Of a stretch of DNA of 64,000 nucleotides, positions 1-10,213 are shown in pieces. The DNA lies in the NCBI GenBank assembly GCA_963931805.1, contig OZ007500.1, positions 86,352,738 to 86,416,737 on the forward strand, read 5' to 3'. This DNA is from Microdon myrmicae (taxonomy: Eukaryota > Arthropoda > Insecta > Diptera > Syrphidae). Within the stretch, counting starts at the first letter, position 1. Each line of letters begins with the position of its first letter. Position numbers and translations under genes: made by a program. The notes under the pieces are model-generated. The model saw only the letters and a program-made list of their open reading frames with translations. It was not told the DNA's origin and ran no database searches.

Positions 1-184
1 CCAGAACTCGTTCCGTTACAGAGCGGGGAAGCTGTGGGACTCCCTTCCCACGCGAGTCTTCCTGGAGCGTTACAACCTGCAACTGTTCAAAAAAAAACTG
101 CAACAGTTATTTGGTGGAATCTCGGGGCGCCCACTCGGCGCTATAGGTTCGCCTCTCCCGAGAGAAGTCTAAAAAAAAAAAATA
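1..184 (+). mobile_element. LINE-A 3' end with A-rich tail (truncated by window edge)
   Basis: This is the last part of a non-LTR retrotransposon copy. The segment matches, base for base over long stretches, the 3' end of the larger LINE-A copy at about 14645-14835: the C-terminal coding end, the direct CTGCAACTGTTC / CTGCAACAG motif, the GGTTCGCCTCTCCCGAGAGAAG terminus and an A-rich tail (170-195). Its 5' part lies outside the window. It is followed directly by a LINE-B scrap. Confidence 0.85.
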
Positions 185-204
185 AAAAAATAAAACTTTA
201 CTTG

Positions 205-298
205 ATTAAACTACGCAACGTCTACCTTTTTCTACAGGTGTTATCACGGTCGTTGCCTCAACTAAATCTGGTGAATGTATATCACCACCCCTAAATAT
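205..298 (+). mobile_element. LINE-B fragment
   Basis: A short piece that matches the C-terminal coding region of LINE-B (compare 23030-23095), including the segment that encodes the YRYYHGRCS-like motif. It is too short to have any function. It lies between the LINE-A tail and a reverse-oriented reverse-transcriptase scrap. Confidence 0.55.
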
Positions 299-385
299 TA
301 TCACGCGATCAAAAGCGTTGGGAATGTCCAGAGAAAGAATATCAAGAGCAATATGCTCTTGAGTCACCCTGCTTTTCAATGGCAG
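296..385 (-). mobile_element. LINE reverse-transcriptase scrap (motif A)
   Basis: On the minus strand this piece encodes a peptide around LDIPNAFDRV, which is the RT palm motif A of LINEs (catalytic Asp in the LDI block). Only this block is recognisable. It may belong to LINE-A or LINE-B. Confidence 0.5.
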
Positions 386-465
386 ATGTCCAGTTTTATG
401 GAGCATCTTTGGCGCCAAATATGATGAGGACACAGGATAATGGAGGAAACTCCACAATCGTGAAT

Positions 466-1265
466 TATTATTATTTACTGGTCTGTAGAAAATCGGAAGT
501 TCATGACCTCACCGACTCGACTCCGCCATCGTTCCCTGCCCTGTGCACTCTCCTTACACGCTTAACCAGCCGATCCGATCTCCTCAAGATCAAACCTAAC
601 ATTGTCCCCCCACCTCCGTCGCGGCCGTCCTGTCAGTCTTTTTCCCGTTGGTCTACCGTCAAGAATTCTACGCACGGTCCTATCGTTGCCCATTCGCGCT
701 ACATATCCCGCTCATCTTAATCTTCGCGACCTGATTACTCTCACTATTGCAGGTTTGCGGTATAGCTTTTCCAGTTCGTGGTTGTGGAGTTTCCTCCATT
801 GTCCTGCCTCCTCGTCATATTTACCGCCAAAGATACCCCTTTAAACTTTATTCTCGAATACGCGGAATTTGTTTTCTTCCCGTTTTGTGAGAGGCCACGT
901 TTCGCATCCGTATGGAGCAATCGGCATGATTATGGTTCTATAGACACAGAGCTTTATGTTACGTGATAGCAGTTTGGATCTCAGGAGTTTTCTGAGTGTG
1001 TGCCATTGCCGGAATGCAGTTTTTTGTTAATTTCTTTCGACATTTCGTTACTCGCCGACAGTATCGTTCCCAAATATTTAATTTTCTTTCACTTTTTCAA
1101 ATATCTTGCCTCTGACGTTTATATGTATTCTCTGAATTCCACTTGCTCTCGCCGTAATCATGTATTTTGTTTTGTCTTCATTTATTTCTAGGCCCACCTC
1201 TTCTGCCGCTTGCATGATTTCACAATTTTTATCTACAGTTTCTAGATTATCGTCCAAAGCGCTCT
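466..1265 (-). mobile_element. LINE-C, 5'-truncated copy with 11-bp TSD
   Basis: An 800-bp minus-strand copy of the 3' part of LINE-C. The tail (ATT)n at 466-478 is the reverse complement of (AAT)n. Reading leftward from 1265 it encodes the RT C-terminal region (NEDKTKYM-like, then a KYLG-like block) and then the GHVVR-type end. It is flanked by an 11-bp direct repeat, CAATCGTGAAT, at 455-465 and 1266-1276, as expected for target-primed reverse transcription. It is inserted into an older plus-strand LINE-C. The frames are broken, so it is a dead copy. Confidence 0.75.
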
Positions 1266-1289
1266 CAATCGTGAATAGGAACAGCTTTT

Positions 1290-1548
1290 TATTTTTATTT
1301 TACTTCTCCCAAGAAAGGCGAACCTATAGCGCTGAGATGCTATTTTTCTCCGAAAAATGGCCAAGAATTTCCCTCAACTATTTCAGGGAGCCTATGGCTT
1401 AATGTGGTGATATTTCACCGGGCGGCTGAGCTTTGGAACCTTACCTATCACTCAGTAATTGTGCCGAAGTGCACAATAGCAAGATTCGTCAGTTGAACCT
1501 AGATTTGCAGAATCAAACGCAAGACACAACCTCCTTACTAACTCACGT
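1290..1548 (-). mobile_element. Mini-LINE-A: internally deleted LINE-A derivative
   Basis: On the minus strand this unit starts with LINE-A 5'-leader sequence (the block around CACCACATTAAGCCATAGGC, compare 42657-42690) and passes directly into the LINE-A 3' terminus (CGCTATAGGTTCGCC then GAGAAGTA and an A-rich tail). All of the ORF region is missing. A closely related copy at about 59962-60262 has the same architecture, so this is a family rather than one deletion. Flanking AGCTTTT at 1283-1289 and 1549-1555 is a possible short TSD. It cannot encode protein and would need LINE-A enzymes to move. Confidence 0.65.
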
Positions 1549-1894
1549 AGCTTTTAGAACGACGAATCTGTTCGCATACTTCAGGTACAGAGAATTTTGT
1601 TACGACCTTTCTCTGTCATGGGTCCGCGTGAACACTAGGAGATGTATATAGCTCTGTAAGGTGGCTTGATAAGGAGCGTACCTCAAACCAACGATAGCCG
1701 GGCATATAGTGAGAATTGGCAACGACAGAACAATCCGTAGAATTCTTGACGAGATCGGTGGGAAAGCCACGACAGAGATGAGAGGACAATTTAAAATGTG
1801 GCCTTGAGAAAATCGGGTCGAGTGGAGGAGAAGTGCACAGGAGAGGGAACGGTGGTGTAGTTGAATTGGCGAGGTCATGAACTTTCGAGTACAT

Positions 1895-2104
1895 CATCAT
1901 CATCGGCACTACAACCGGGAACCGGTCTTGGCCTTATTTAGCAAGTCCTGAGGCTTGTTAAATTTTCCATAATGATTTATTTTTTCTGGGCAAAGTCATT
2001 AGTCTTGCGCCAGAGGCTCCCCGACGGGGAATCGAACCCCGGTCTCCCGGGTGACAGGCGGGTATACTAACCACTATACTATCGAGGAGCCCACTAACCA
2101 CTAT
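1895..2104 (-). mobile_element. tRNA-Asp SINE with 14-bp TSD and duplicated head
   Basis: A full-length SINE on the minus strand: tRNA-Asp(GTC) head at the right end, body, then a (GAT)n tail at the left end. The TSD ACTTTCGAGTACAT lies at 1881-1894 and 2105-2118. The 5' end is unusual: after the complete tRNA head there is an extra partial copy of its first bases (CCACTAACCACTAT, about 2091-2104), as if the reverse transcriptase had jumped back on the template. It is inserted in the old LINE-C copy. Confidence 0.9.
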
Positions 2105-2149
2105 ACTTTCGAGTACATGCAGACCAATAAATAGTAGTATTGGCGATCG

Positions 2150-2900
2150 TTTATGAGTAGGAGTTTGTTGCATTTCAAATATTTAATCAACTCGATATTA
2201 ATGACCTTTTCCATCACCTTGGGCAACATGGGCAGTAAGGCTATTGTTAGGTAATTTCGTGAAAGGCACATTTTCCTTTCTTTGGAATTAGCAGAAATTT
2301 AACAGTTCTCTAATAGGTAGGAACGACTTTCTCTGGATAAGGTATGCGAGATAGTGTGTTGAGAACTAGCGACAGTACTAGAGCACGGTTTCTAAGGATT
2401 ATAGCTGAATTTGTGTCCGGTTTTTTTGCCGTCTAGTTCACGGAGAATGCGTTGCATTAAAGAGTAAATCGGCGCGATCACAGACGACTCCAAAAGACCG
2501 GGATCGAAGGCTGAATTCGCGGAAAATAAGTTCGTGAAAACATTGGCTTTATCTTTTCAATTCGAGGCTATTGTTCTGCTGTCAGTCACTGCAGGAAGAA
2601 AGAAGGAGGACATGCAATTCATGCTAATAGTTTTTACTTTTGCCTAAAAGTGTCGTGAACCGGTTGGGTATGCAATTAGTTTGTTGGCTACTTTGTCGTT
2701 GTGAACCTTCTTCCGAGTCTCAATCGATTTGATTCTGACAAAATTCTTTCCATTATCATCCGTTGCAGGAAGTTTAAATCCTCTCTTTTTAGCCCTGTCA
2801 TCAGACGGAGAAGAATTTTTGTGTCATCTTAGCGCTTTGGGCAGAACTTAAAAAATATTTCGTCACTCGGAGCAGTTTCATGATCTCCGGGAGGAGTAAA
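2150..2900 (-). mobile_element. Diverged LINE-A-like reverse-transcriptase fragment
   Basis: The minus-strand translation in several frames resembles the LINE-A segment from the linker through the N-terminal RT blocks (an RTIQRIL-like region followed by a GPD-like block and a KVMEK-like region). It is much more diverged than the other LINE-A copies and full of stops and indels. It is either an old copy or a related subfamily. Confidence 0.55.
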
Positions 2901-3264
2901 CAATTTTTTGTGGCTCGGAGAAAATAACTTTATTCAATAGATGTTCATAAATTTTATCCGCCACTGCCATCATTGACGAAATATAATGCCGCCATTCTGT
3001 GCGCTCATAAAACGAACGTTGGTGGTACAATTAAAAAAAAAATAATGCCGCCATTTTGTTTTGTAATAACCAAATGTTTTCCAACACTTGAAAGTTATAA
3101 TACAATAATATCAAAATTTAAAATGATGCGATTATTTTATCATCTTAAAAAAAATCACAAAAACTAGATAACATTCGGGCGTTCCCTTTATTTGGAAGAA
3201 TAACAAAAGATGCGAAAGTGCGGCCAAAAGGAGGTTCCCTACGGAATACTAGAAACACCATTCA

Positions 3265-3495
3265 ACCTGTTCCCAATTTACGAGTTGTATATTCGTCCTG
3301 AATTGGAATTCAATTCCCATGTTTCGCCAACAACAAACGAGTGCTTACTCCATAGATTATTAAAACGAGCTGTGAAATTCATTGGAGACACGGGCGCAAG
3401 TCTTCCATCTCCGTCGTTTGAATACGTGAGCTAGGTATGATGCCTGACTCCTTTTTATAGGTGTTTTTGTGATCGTGGCTGAACGAAATTTGATT
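3265..3495 (+). mobile_element. LINE-B fragment (C-terminal coding region)
   Basis: The plus-strand translation reads YIRPELEFNSHV, then a RLLKRAVKFIGD block. This is the conserved C-terminal region of LINE-B also seen at 22860-23000. It carries stops and continues weakly to about 3495. Non-functional. Confidence 0.65.
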
Positions 3496-4079
3496 GATGC
3501 ATCTCATCTAGATATTGATATACTCATATGATATATATCAACACCTCGTTGAGTTTGTCGCCAATAAAGACAAGTCTTTCCACATATGAGAAATTATGAA
3601 GCTCACCGAAAGACGGCAAAGATCATAGAACAAAACGGAAAACGTATCTTTAATTGATTTCTGTCCTTTATATAAATAAATGACTTTGAACAACATACAA
3701 AAAAATGCAGAATGACTTCTTAGTCAATCCAATACAAATATTTTCCCACAACACTCGTAAATCAAAGAGCGTTTGGGGATGGCATTGGATTTTTATCATC
3801 TTCAACATGACACAAACCAAATGAACTCAACCGATACTCTATTAATAACTGCATTCAATGTATTTATATACTTATTTTGTGTACAAGTATTTCACTATCG
3901 TATACCGAATACATAAACTCAACAATTTCAATTCGCTGATTTAAATATTTTCACTGAGATGTGAGTTTTAGGAAAAATCAAAAACCCTTGTCTTTCTCAT
4001 TTTTATAATTGAAATAAACCAAATTTATATTGAATAAAATTACAACTTAAGTACACACGGTCGAAACACGAACCTCCGA
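3496..4079. other. AT-rich stretch without recognisable features
   Basis: I see no ORF of note, no repeat similarity to other parts of the window and no structural RNA here. The sequence is strongly A+T rich with short poly-A/T runs. Confidence 0.5.
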
Positions 4080-4640
4080 AAACCGAAACCAAATAACGAT
4101 ATTTGCCGGAAAATCTATCGAAAAAGGACCGTTGTTGGTCCGAATGTGCTCGTTAATTCGAGAGCTAATTCGATATTAGCCCACAGGCGTCATTTGTTGT
4201 AAAAAATAATTACTGACAAATAGTAATTACACTAGTACCAGTTTAAAAATCCATCAAACAGGGCATCCGAGGGTAAAACTTAATGAAGAATCGATCGACA
4301 AAGGACATTTGTTGGTTCGAATTCGCTCCCTAATTTAAGAGTTGATTCGAAATTAGCACACAGGCGTCATTTGTTGTAAAAATTAATTATTGACGAATGG
4401 TAATTGCACGAGTGCCAGTTTCATAATCCGTCAAACAGGGCATCCGAGGGGAAAACTTAATGAAGAATCGGTCGACAAAGGGCCGTTGTTGGTCCAAATT
4501 CGCTCCCAAATTTAAGAGTTGATTTGAAAATAGCACACAGACGTCATTTGTATTAAAAATTAATTGCTGACGAATAGTAATTACATTACAGCCGGGTTCA
4601 AAATCCATAAAACAGGGCGTCCTGGAGAAAAACCTAATTC
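4080..4640. repeat. 177-bp tandem satellite-like array (about 3 units)
   Basis: Three diverged direct units follow one another. The anchor ATCC(A/G)T(C/A)AAACAGGGC recurs at about 4250, 4427 and 4604, a period of 177-178 bp. Each full unit also contains a GGTCCGAAT/GGTTCGAAT block, CACAGGCGTCATTTGTTGTA and a GTAATT(A/G)CAC block. The first unit is partial. A 177-bp period is typical of nucleosome-length satellite monomers. No coding potential is conserved across units. Confidence 0.8.
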
Positions 4641-4948
4641 GAGAATTCTGTGGAACTGATCGACCGGTTCTGTAGGTTAGGTCGGGTTTTCAAAAACTCC
4701 GATGCAACCAAATAACTGTTGCAGTTCTTCTAAAACAGTTGCAGGTTGTAACGCTCCGGAGACACTTGCGCAGGGAGGGACTTCCACAGCTTTCCCACTC
4801 TGCAACGGAACGAGTTCGGAGGCAGGAATGTCCGCGCCGTCGGGAGATGAACGGCAAATTGTTGCGATCCTTCCTTGTCTTGTGGAGATCATATAAATAG
4901 AACTGCGCGGAACAATACCACGAATCTCCGTAGAACAGTACCCGTGAT

Positions 4949-5155
4949 CATCATCATCATCATCATCGGCACTACAACCGGGAACCGGTCTTGGCGTTAT
5001 TTAGCAAGTCCTGAGGCTTGTCAAATTTTCCATAATGATTTGTTTTTTCCGGGGAAAGTCATTAGTCTTGCGTCAGAGGCTCCCCGACGGGGCATCGAAC
5101 CCCGGTCTCCCGCGTGACAGGCGGGTATACTAACCACTATACTATCTAGGAGCCA
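4949..5155 (-). mobile_element. tRNA-Asp SINE, full length, 9-bp TSD
   Basis: A 207-bp SINE on the minus strand with a tRNA-Asp(GTC)-like head at 5083-5154, the shared body and a (GAT)n tail at 4949-4963. The TSD ACCCGTGAT is at 4940-4948 and 5156-5164. It is inserted into the C-terminal coding region of LINE-A copy 1, so it is younger than that copy. The B box has one change (TTCGATGCC). Confidence 0.92.
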
Positions 5156-5507
5156 ACCCGTGATAATATCTGTAAAACGGACAGAGGTCGGCTACTGTAG
5201 TCCCGACGTCAGCGCCGAGTCCCCGGTCAGGTGGATCGCTCATCTCTGTATGCTCTCGAATATAGCTCCAAACATGAGAGCAATATTCGAGCGCGGGTGT
5301 AATTTGGGATTTATATAGGAGAAGAAGTTGAGCCGGAGTAAAATATTTCTTGGCTCTAAAAAGATAGCTCAGTTTTCCTGAGCCTGATCTGGCGATACTC
5401 GACACGTGTTTATGCCATGACATATTCCCACAGATCGTGACGCGGAGCAATTTCAAGCTTCCCCAGATTTGAGGGCCTGCCTTTGGCGTTTTTATACGTT
5501 GTTCAAG

Positions 5508-6777
5508 TGTTCCGCCGAACACTGCTTGCCGCAGAGAAAACATACATACACAGAGCGAACGCGGTTACAAATGAAACACCAACAAAATTGTTTTTAATTT
5601 TTATTTTAATCGTAGTTGTCTATTGTTATTTGGAATTATAAGTTTCGCTGCTTTTCTTACGAAATAAGTGCCGAGTAAGTTACCGAAAAGAACGTTCTTA
5701 TCCTATCTAAATAAACATATTGTAGGCGAAAACAAATCGACTCACACTTAATATGACGCATTTTTACTTTTGATGACACGAGAAGTATCAAGGATTCTTG
5801 GCGCGGATTAACCACCTCGGCGGGGTTCTCTGGTCTCCTCTCTGTACGGACATTCGATATATCCTTCTCGTCCCGGTGACGATCAGAATTAGACTGCCTG
5901 TCTGCACACACAGATATCCAGATTCCAAACTGGTATCTGTATCTGTACGGAAAAAAATTTCTATTCGATCTGCTAACAGAATTCCGGAAATCTCTGTTAG
6001 CAGCATGCTATTTCATCCCAGGGGTAATTTCCTATTTTCCTGAAAGGAGAAAGTCATTCCTTGCATACATCATTATCATTGGTGAAAGAATTTCATTTCC
6101 ACGGCCTTCTGTTTGCACAGAACATCTGGCGCCCAGACCAGAGATATTCGGCGATTGTTTTGACGTACAGTCCGTGGGTCTTATTTGAACTCGGTACCCG
6201 GAATCGAAATCCATTAGATCTTTATAATGGTGTGAAATTCTAGCGTGGCCGTGGGACCGAAGTATTGCCTTTGTTGGCTTAACTCCTCATAAATCATCGC
6301 ATATCTCGTTGAGATGTTTTTGATTGCGATAGGCCGTGGCTGCCTTCTGTTGTTCAACGGATTTGGGTGGTCCTTGCATTAAATTACCCGCACGTGCATC
6401 AGTTGATCGGCTCATTCTTTGATGATAGCAATTCTTTTGTATCGAATTTCGGAATTGCTGGTTCGATGAGATGTTCCTGGGCGCAGGCAGCATGTATTGC
6501 ATTTTGGGAATTGTTTTTTTAGGAATAGAACTCATGGATGTTTATACCTCTGTTTCAGGCATGATGAATTATAATTGTTGAGCTTGACCTTAAAAGCTTT
6601 GGGGACGTTCAGGTCCTTGCTTTTTGGTGTAAGTCTCAACGTTGGCTGCGAGTTGCAGGCCCTATGGTGGGACTTTGGGACACGCGTCTGTGGGCGCGTG
6701 CAACGTTCTCAGGTAAGTAAGCTCTTTGAAGGTAGGAACCTTACCTGCGCGGAATTGTGCGTTCGTAGAACGCTACA
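5508..6777. mobile_element. LTR-B, solo long terminal repeat (about 1.27 kb)
   Basis: The unit begins TGTTCCGCCGAACACT and ends GAACGCTACA, giving the TG...CA boundaries of an LTR. It is closely similar along its length to 30139-31432. It interrupts LINE-A copy 1: the LINE reading frame runs up to the PQLMMNG block on one side and resumes upstream of SLKLLRVTICG on the other. No internal gag-pol is present, so it is best read as a solo LTR. I find no clear 4-6-bp TSD (flanks TCAAG and TTCCC). The LTR identity rests on boundaries and repeat structure only. Confidence 0.6.
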
Positions 6778-8325
6778 TTCCCATTCATCATCAGCTGTGG
6801 AACCGATGATCCACTTTTCTTTGTGAATGTTGTATATAGTGTCTTCATATATTGAAGTCGACGAGATTGGCACTGCAGGACCTTATCCAGAATCCGATTT
6901 AGAGAGTCGGTCTGGCTACATCTCAGTTGGAGCGACGTTGATGCACTAATCAGCCGATTACTTGAAAAAGACGAAACAAGCGTACCATCATGCCCAAAAC
7001 TGAACACCTTGTTATGCATCGATTCTAACAAATCATTCGGATCGATCGAGAAGATTAATCTCGATGACTGACTCCCCTCATGCGTTAACATCGGAATCTC
7101 CAAAACACACCTTTGGCCACGGTAAGGATGCGAAGAAATCTCGCAAATCGTCCCAGTTAGCAGCCCCATGCCTCGATACATGGCGAAATTTAAGGGATTT
7201 CGCGACCGATACCAACCAGTGATCTGCGTAGCCCAGTGGCACAGCAACTTCCACGATATAAAAGCTCGGCTCGGATGTCAAACATAGATCCAGGGTGTTC
7301 GCATAATTGCCTCGGGTATCCGGCACTCGCGTAGGTTCCTCTACGAGTTGAGTCAAATTACTCCCAGCCTCGCCGGTTCTGTTAGAATGCACCATGCAGT
7401 CGGAATTGTGTACATTAAAATCGCCAAGGACGACATTTTCAGAAGCTGTGTTGTGGGTGTCTATCCAGTTCACGGTGCGAGAAAGATGTTCGAAAAATGT
7501 CGCTGGTCGATCGTCATTCGGGGAGCGGCAAAGACAACAAAGAAATTTAACAGAATTCGTCAGCACGACCATCAACCATATTTTGTCCATGTTATTGGGT
7601 TCCAACGCCGCCATTCTCTGGCAAGCCAAATTAAAACGCGCTAAGACGCAGACTCCACCCTTAAAACAGAATCTCGAATGTAAGTCGTATCCTGAGCAAC
7701 GAAGATATGTCGAATCAGTTGACGAATCGACCTGGGTCTCAGTTAGAGCAAGGATATCAAGTTTCGCTGTTTGCAAATATTGATGGTCCGCGTTTACATT
7801 GGTATTTGTGAAACCGATGCCTCTCGCATTGCAAAATGCCGTTACTAGTCGAACGCCGACCGAATTTCGAGAACGAACCCGATTACGTGAAGACGAATTT
7901 CTTGAAGTTCGATTATTTATCAAAACATTTGCATGATCCCGCCGAGAGATCCGACTGGGAAACTAGTTCACCTCCGGAATTCTTTATCTCAGAAGGTACC
8001 ATCATGTCTTATCTCTGTATCAGTCCGGGTCATCAACCATACATCCGAAACAGTCGAAAATTGCTCGCGGCGATATCGGGGAATGTACAGGGTGACGGGG
8101 TGGTATCTCATCTTGGGATCGACTTACCACCTAAACCAACCTTTTCTCGAATCGGTCCATCAGTCAAGCCCCGAAAAATTGCCTGGGATTTCTCCCGACC
8201 ATTTCACGGAGCCTATAGCTTGATGGGTGGTGTTTCATCGGCCGACGGGGCGTTAGGACCCCACCGTCTTTAGTCGCCTCTTACGACAAGGCGGCCTAGC
8301 TGCGAGCATATTCCGACGTACGTGA

Positions 8326-9165
8326 AAGATGTTCGAAAAGTGTCGCTGGTCGATCGTCATTCGGGAAGCGGTAAAGACAACAAAGAAATTTAGCAGAGTT
8401 CTTCAACACGACCTTCAATCATATGTTGTCCATGTTATTGGGTTCCAACGCCGACGCAGACTCCACCATTAAAACGGAATCTCGAATGAAAGTCGTACCC
8501 TGAGCAACGAAGATATGTCGAATCAATCGACCTGGGTTTCAGTTACGGCAAGGATATCGGGTTTCGCTGTTTGAAAATATTGGTGGACGGCGTTTTCATT
8601 CGTATTGGTGAAATGCCCCTAATGTTACAAAATGCCGTTATTAATCGAGCGTTCTCAGAGTTTCGAGGACAAGCCCGATTACGGGATGACGAATTTCCTA
8701 AAGTTCGGTTATTTATTGAAATATTGGTATGATATTCCTTCCCCCTGACATAGTCGCCTCCGGAGATCCGAATGAGAAACTAGTTTATCTCCGGAATTCT
8801 TTATCTCAGAAGGTACCACAATGACTTATCTCCATGTTAGTCCGGGCCCATCAGCCATACATTCGAAACATAGTCGAAGATTTCTCCCGATGATATCGCG
8901 GAATGTACATCGTGAGAGAGTGGTATCTCACCTTGGGACCGACTACCACCCAAACCAACCTTTTCTCGAACCGGTCCATCAGCGAAGCTCCGAAAGATGG
9001 CCAGGGACCGACCATTTTACGGAGCCATTAGCTTGGTGAAGTGGTATTACACCGGGCGACAGGGCGTTGGAACCCCACCTACCACTCGGCCTTTAGTCGC
9101 CTCTTACAAGCCGGCCTAGCTGTGAGTATATTCTAACCGTCGTACTCACAAGGCTAAATGGCATC
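8326..9165 (-). mobile_element. LINE-A copy 2 (minus), 5' end only
   Basis: A second antisense LINE-A copy directly abuts the 5' end of copy 1. It contains the start of the endonuclease (8326-8700, frames broken) and the complete 5' leader (8700-9140), including the same GTCGCCTCTTACAAG block and the TAGCTGTGAGTATATTC terminus seen at 8293-8320 and, reversed, at 42345-42620. Agreement of three copies at this point suggests the true 5' end of LINE-A is near here. Confidence 0.75.
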
Positions 9166-9370
9166 AATGTTATTCTACTACTACAACTACTGCTTATTGA
9201 CCTGGAGGAATCCGGCAGTTCAAGAGGTCATGAATGTGATTCTACGACGGCACGAAAGAGTACTGCCGATAATTAGACAGTTAAAGCGAATGAGTTATCC
9301 AAAAAGGTCCAGAACTCGTCGATCGTAAATGAGTTGCCTTTTATCGTGACAAACCGAGACCACACACATC

Positions 9371-9883
9371 TTGGGTGAATAAGTCTTTAGAAAATAAGGA
9401 CGATTTCCTTTTATTTTCTCGTTTAGCTGACTTAATAATGACGCATATTACTGTCTGTTTCTTTTCCAAATAGTCAATGAAGATAATGCCACGTGCATCC
9501 CCAAACACGTAGCCGTAACTTTTCCAGCTGATTTCACCGCCTCTGCCTTCTTTGGAGCCCGTTCGGCTTTAACAATCTACTGTTTTGACTGTCCCTTCGT
9601 CTCGGGAGTGTAGTTGTGTATCCATGTTTCATCTACAGTTACAAATCTGCGCAGAAACTCATCTGGATTGCGATGCATGCGCTCCAAAAGTTTGCAGTTG
9701 AGAGCAAATGCGGCACCCATCTCGCCGATAGTTTTCTCATACCCAATTTATCATGCAAAATTGAAGCATGAAAAAGATTGAAAATTGACAGATTCCTAGT
9801 GAGGAATGATGCTTACTAAAAACAGGCCATTAGCGATGCTACGCGCGCCATCGTAGGCGTTTCTACAGACTTATTGACCTACC
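9371..9883 (-). mobile_element. Deleted mariner element
   Basis: A minus-strand remnant of a mariner transposase with internal deletions. Legible blocks include RKLSARWVPHL near 9700 and an ETDSNMRHY-like C-terminal piece. The ends look like the terminal inverted repeats of the mariner at 37650-38670: GGTGAATAAGTCTTTAGAAA on the left and, reversed, GGTAGGTCAATAAGTCTGTAGAAACG at 9855-9883. The length of about 0.5 kb against about 1.3 kb for a complete element shows it is a non-autonomous relic. Confidence 0.65.
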
Positions 9884-9962
9884 AACTAAAAAGTGGAAAA
9901 CTGTTGAGGTTCGTAATCATAGAAGTTCCAGCTTCAATGTCCATTGATATGATTGCAAATGA

Positions 9963-10148
9963 ATTATGCTCACTAAATCATCCCTGAATATTTTGTGCAT
10001 GGAACAATGAAATAAGACCTCGGGCTCTACTTTCATTGGTTTTTAGATCAAGAGGTAATGATTAATAGAAGCCGTTTGGGGGCATTAGTATTACGACGGG
10101 AGAGGTGAAATTCTTGGACCGTCGTAAAACTAACTTACACGAAAGCAA

Positions 10149-10182
<34 letters not shown>
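9963..10182 (+). pseudogene. 18S rRNA fragment (pseudogene)
   Basis: This segment is recognisably nuclear small-subunit rRNA from its middle part. It has CCTGAATATTTTGTGCATGG, then GAGGTAATGATTAATAGAAG, GGGGGCATTAGTATTACGAC, GGTGAAATTCTTGGACCGTC and TGTTTTCATTAATCAAGAAC in the correct order. Changes at normally invariant places (GTAAAACTAACTTACACG, GCCAAGGATG) show it is not functional. No other rRNA sequence flanks it. It is followed 30 bp later by a SINE. Confidence 0.85.
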
Positions 10183-10213
10183 TCATTGTTTAATGTTGAT
10201 ATAGTTCAAAAAG

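Larger units (their letters stand above)
400..2150 (+). mobile_element. Old LINE-C copy, split by three later insertions
   Basis: LINE-C is a non-LTR element of RTE-like appearance; its C-terminal coding region contains a GHVVRIGNDR-type motif and it ends in an (AAT)n tail. This copy can be followed in four plus-strand pieces: 400-465, 1277-1289, about 1549-1894 and 2119-2150, colinear with the LINE-C copy at 26816-27250. The gaps are a second LINE-C on the minus strand (466-1265), a mini-LINE-A (1290-1548) and a tRNA-Asp SINE (1895-2104). All coding capacity is destroyed. That it is one copy is inferred from colinearity and the target duplications of the inserts. Confidence 0.6.
4687..8325 (-). 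mobile_element. LINE-A copy 1 (minus), interrupted by a SINE and LTR-B
   Basis: Read from right to left: a 5' leader (8325-7930), an APE-like endonuclease (about 7900-7080, with ILALTETQVDSSTDS, VVLGDFNVHNSD, ANTLDLCLTS and YADHWLVS blocks), a large internal deletion, then the RT tail with a damaged motif C (FGHDGT instead of FADDST, near 6990) and the C-terminal region reaching the 3' end near 4687. A tRNA-Asp SINE (4949-5155) and a solo LTR (5508-6777) split it further. Frameshifts are common. The endonuclease ORF (7078-7923) is the best preserved part. No function is expected because most of the RT is missing. CR1/Jockey-like affinity is inferred from the EN and RT motifs. Confidence 0.8.

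Noticed and set aside
4672..4684. Telomere-like GGTTAGG sequence
   Set aside because: A single occurrence with no array. It borders a LINE-A end and is expected by chance.
6114..6480. Structured-RNA-like sequence in LTR-B (resembling rRNA at first sight)
   Set aside because: No rRNA block can be matched, and the whole 1.27 kb recurs at 30139-31432 with LTR-like TG...CA ends.
7078..7923. A 281-codon endonuclease-like ORF as a host gene
   Set aside because: It is the LINE-A endonuclease: the same blocks recur at 12300-13060, 23850-24320 and 43540-43950, and it sits in a broken LINE copy.
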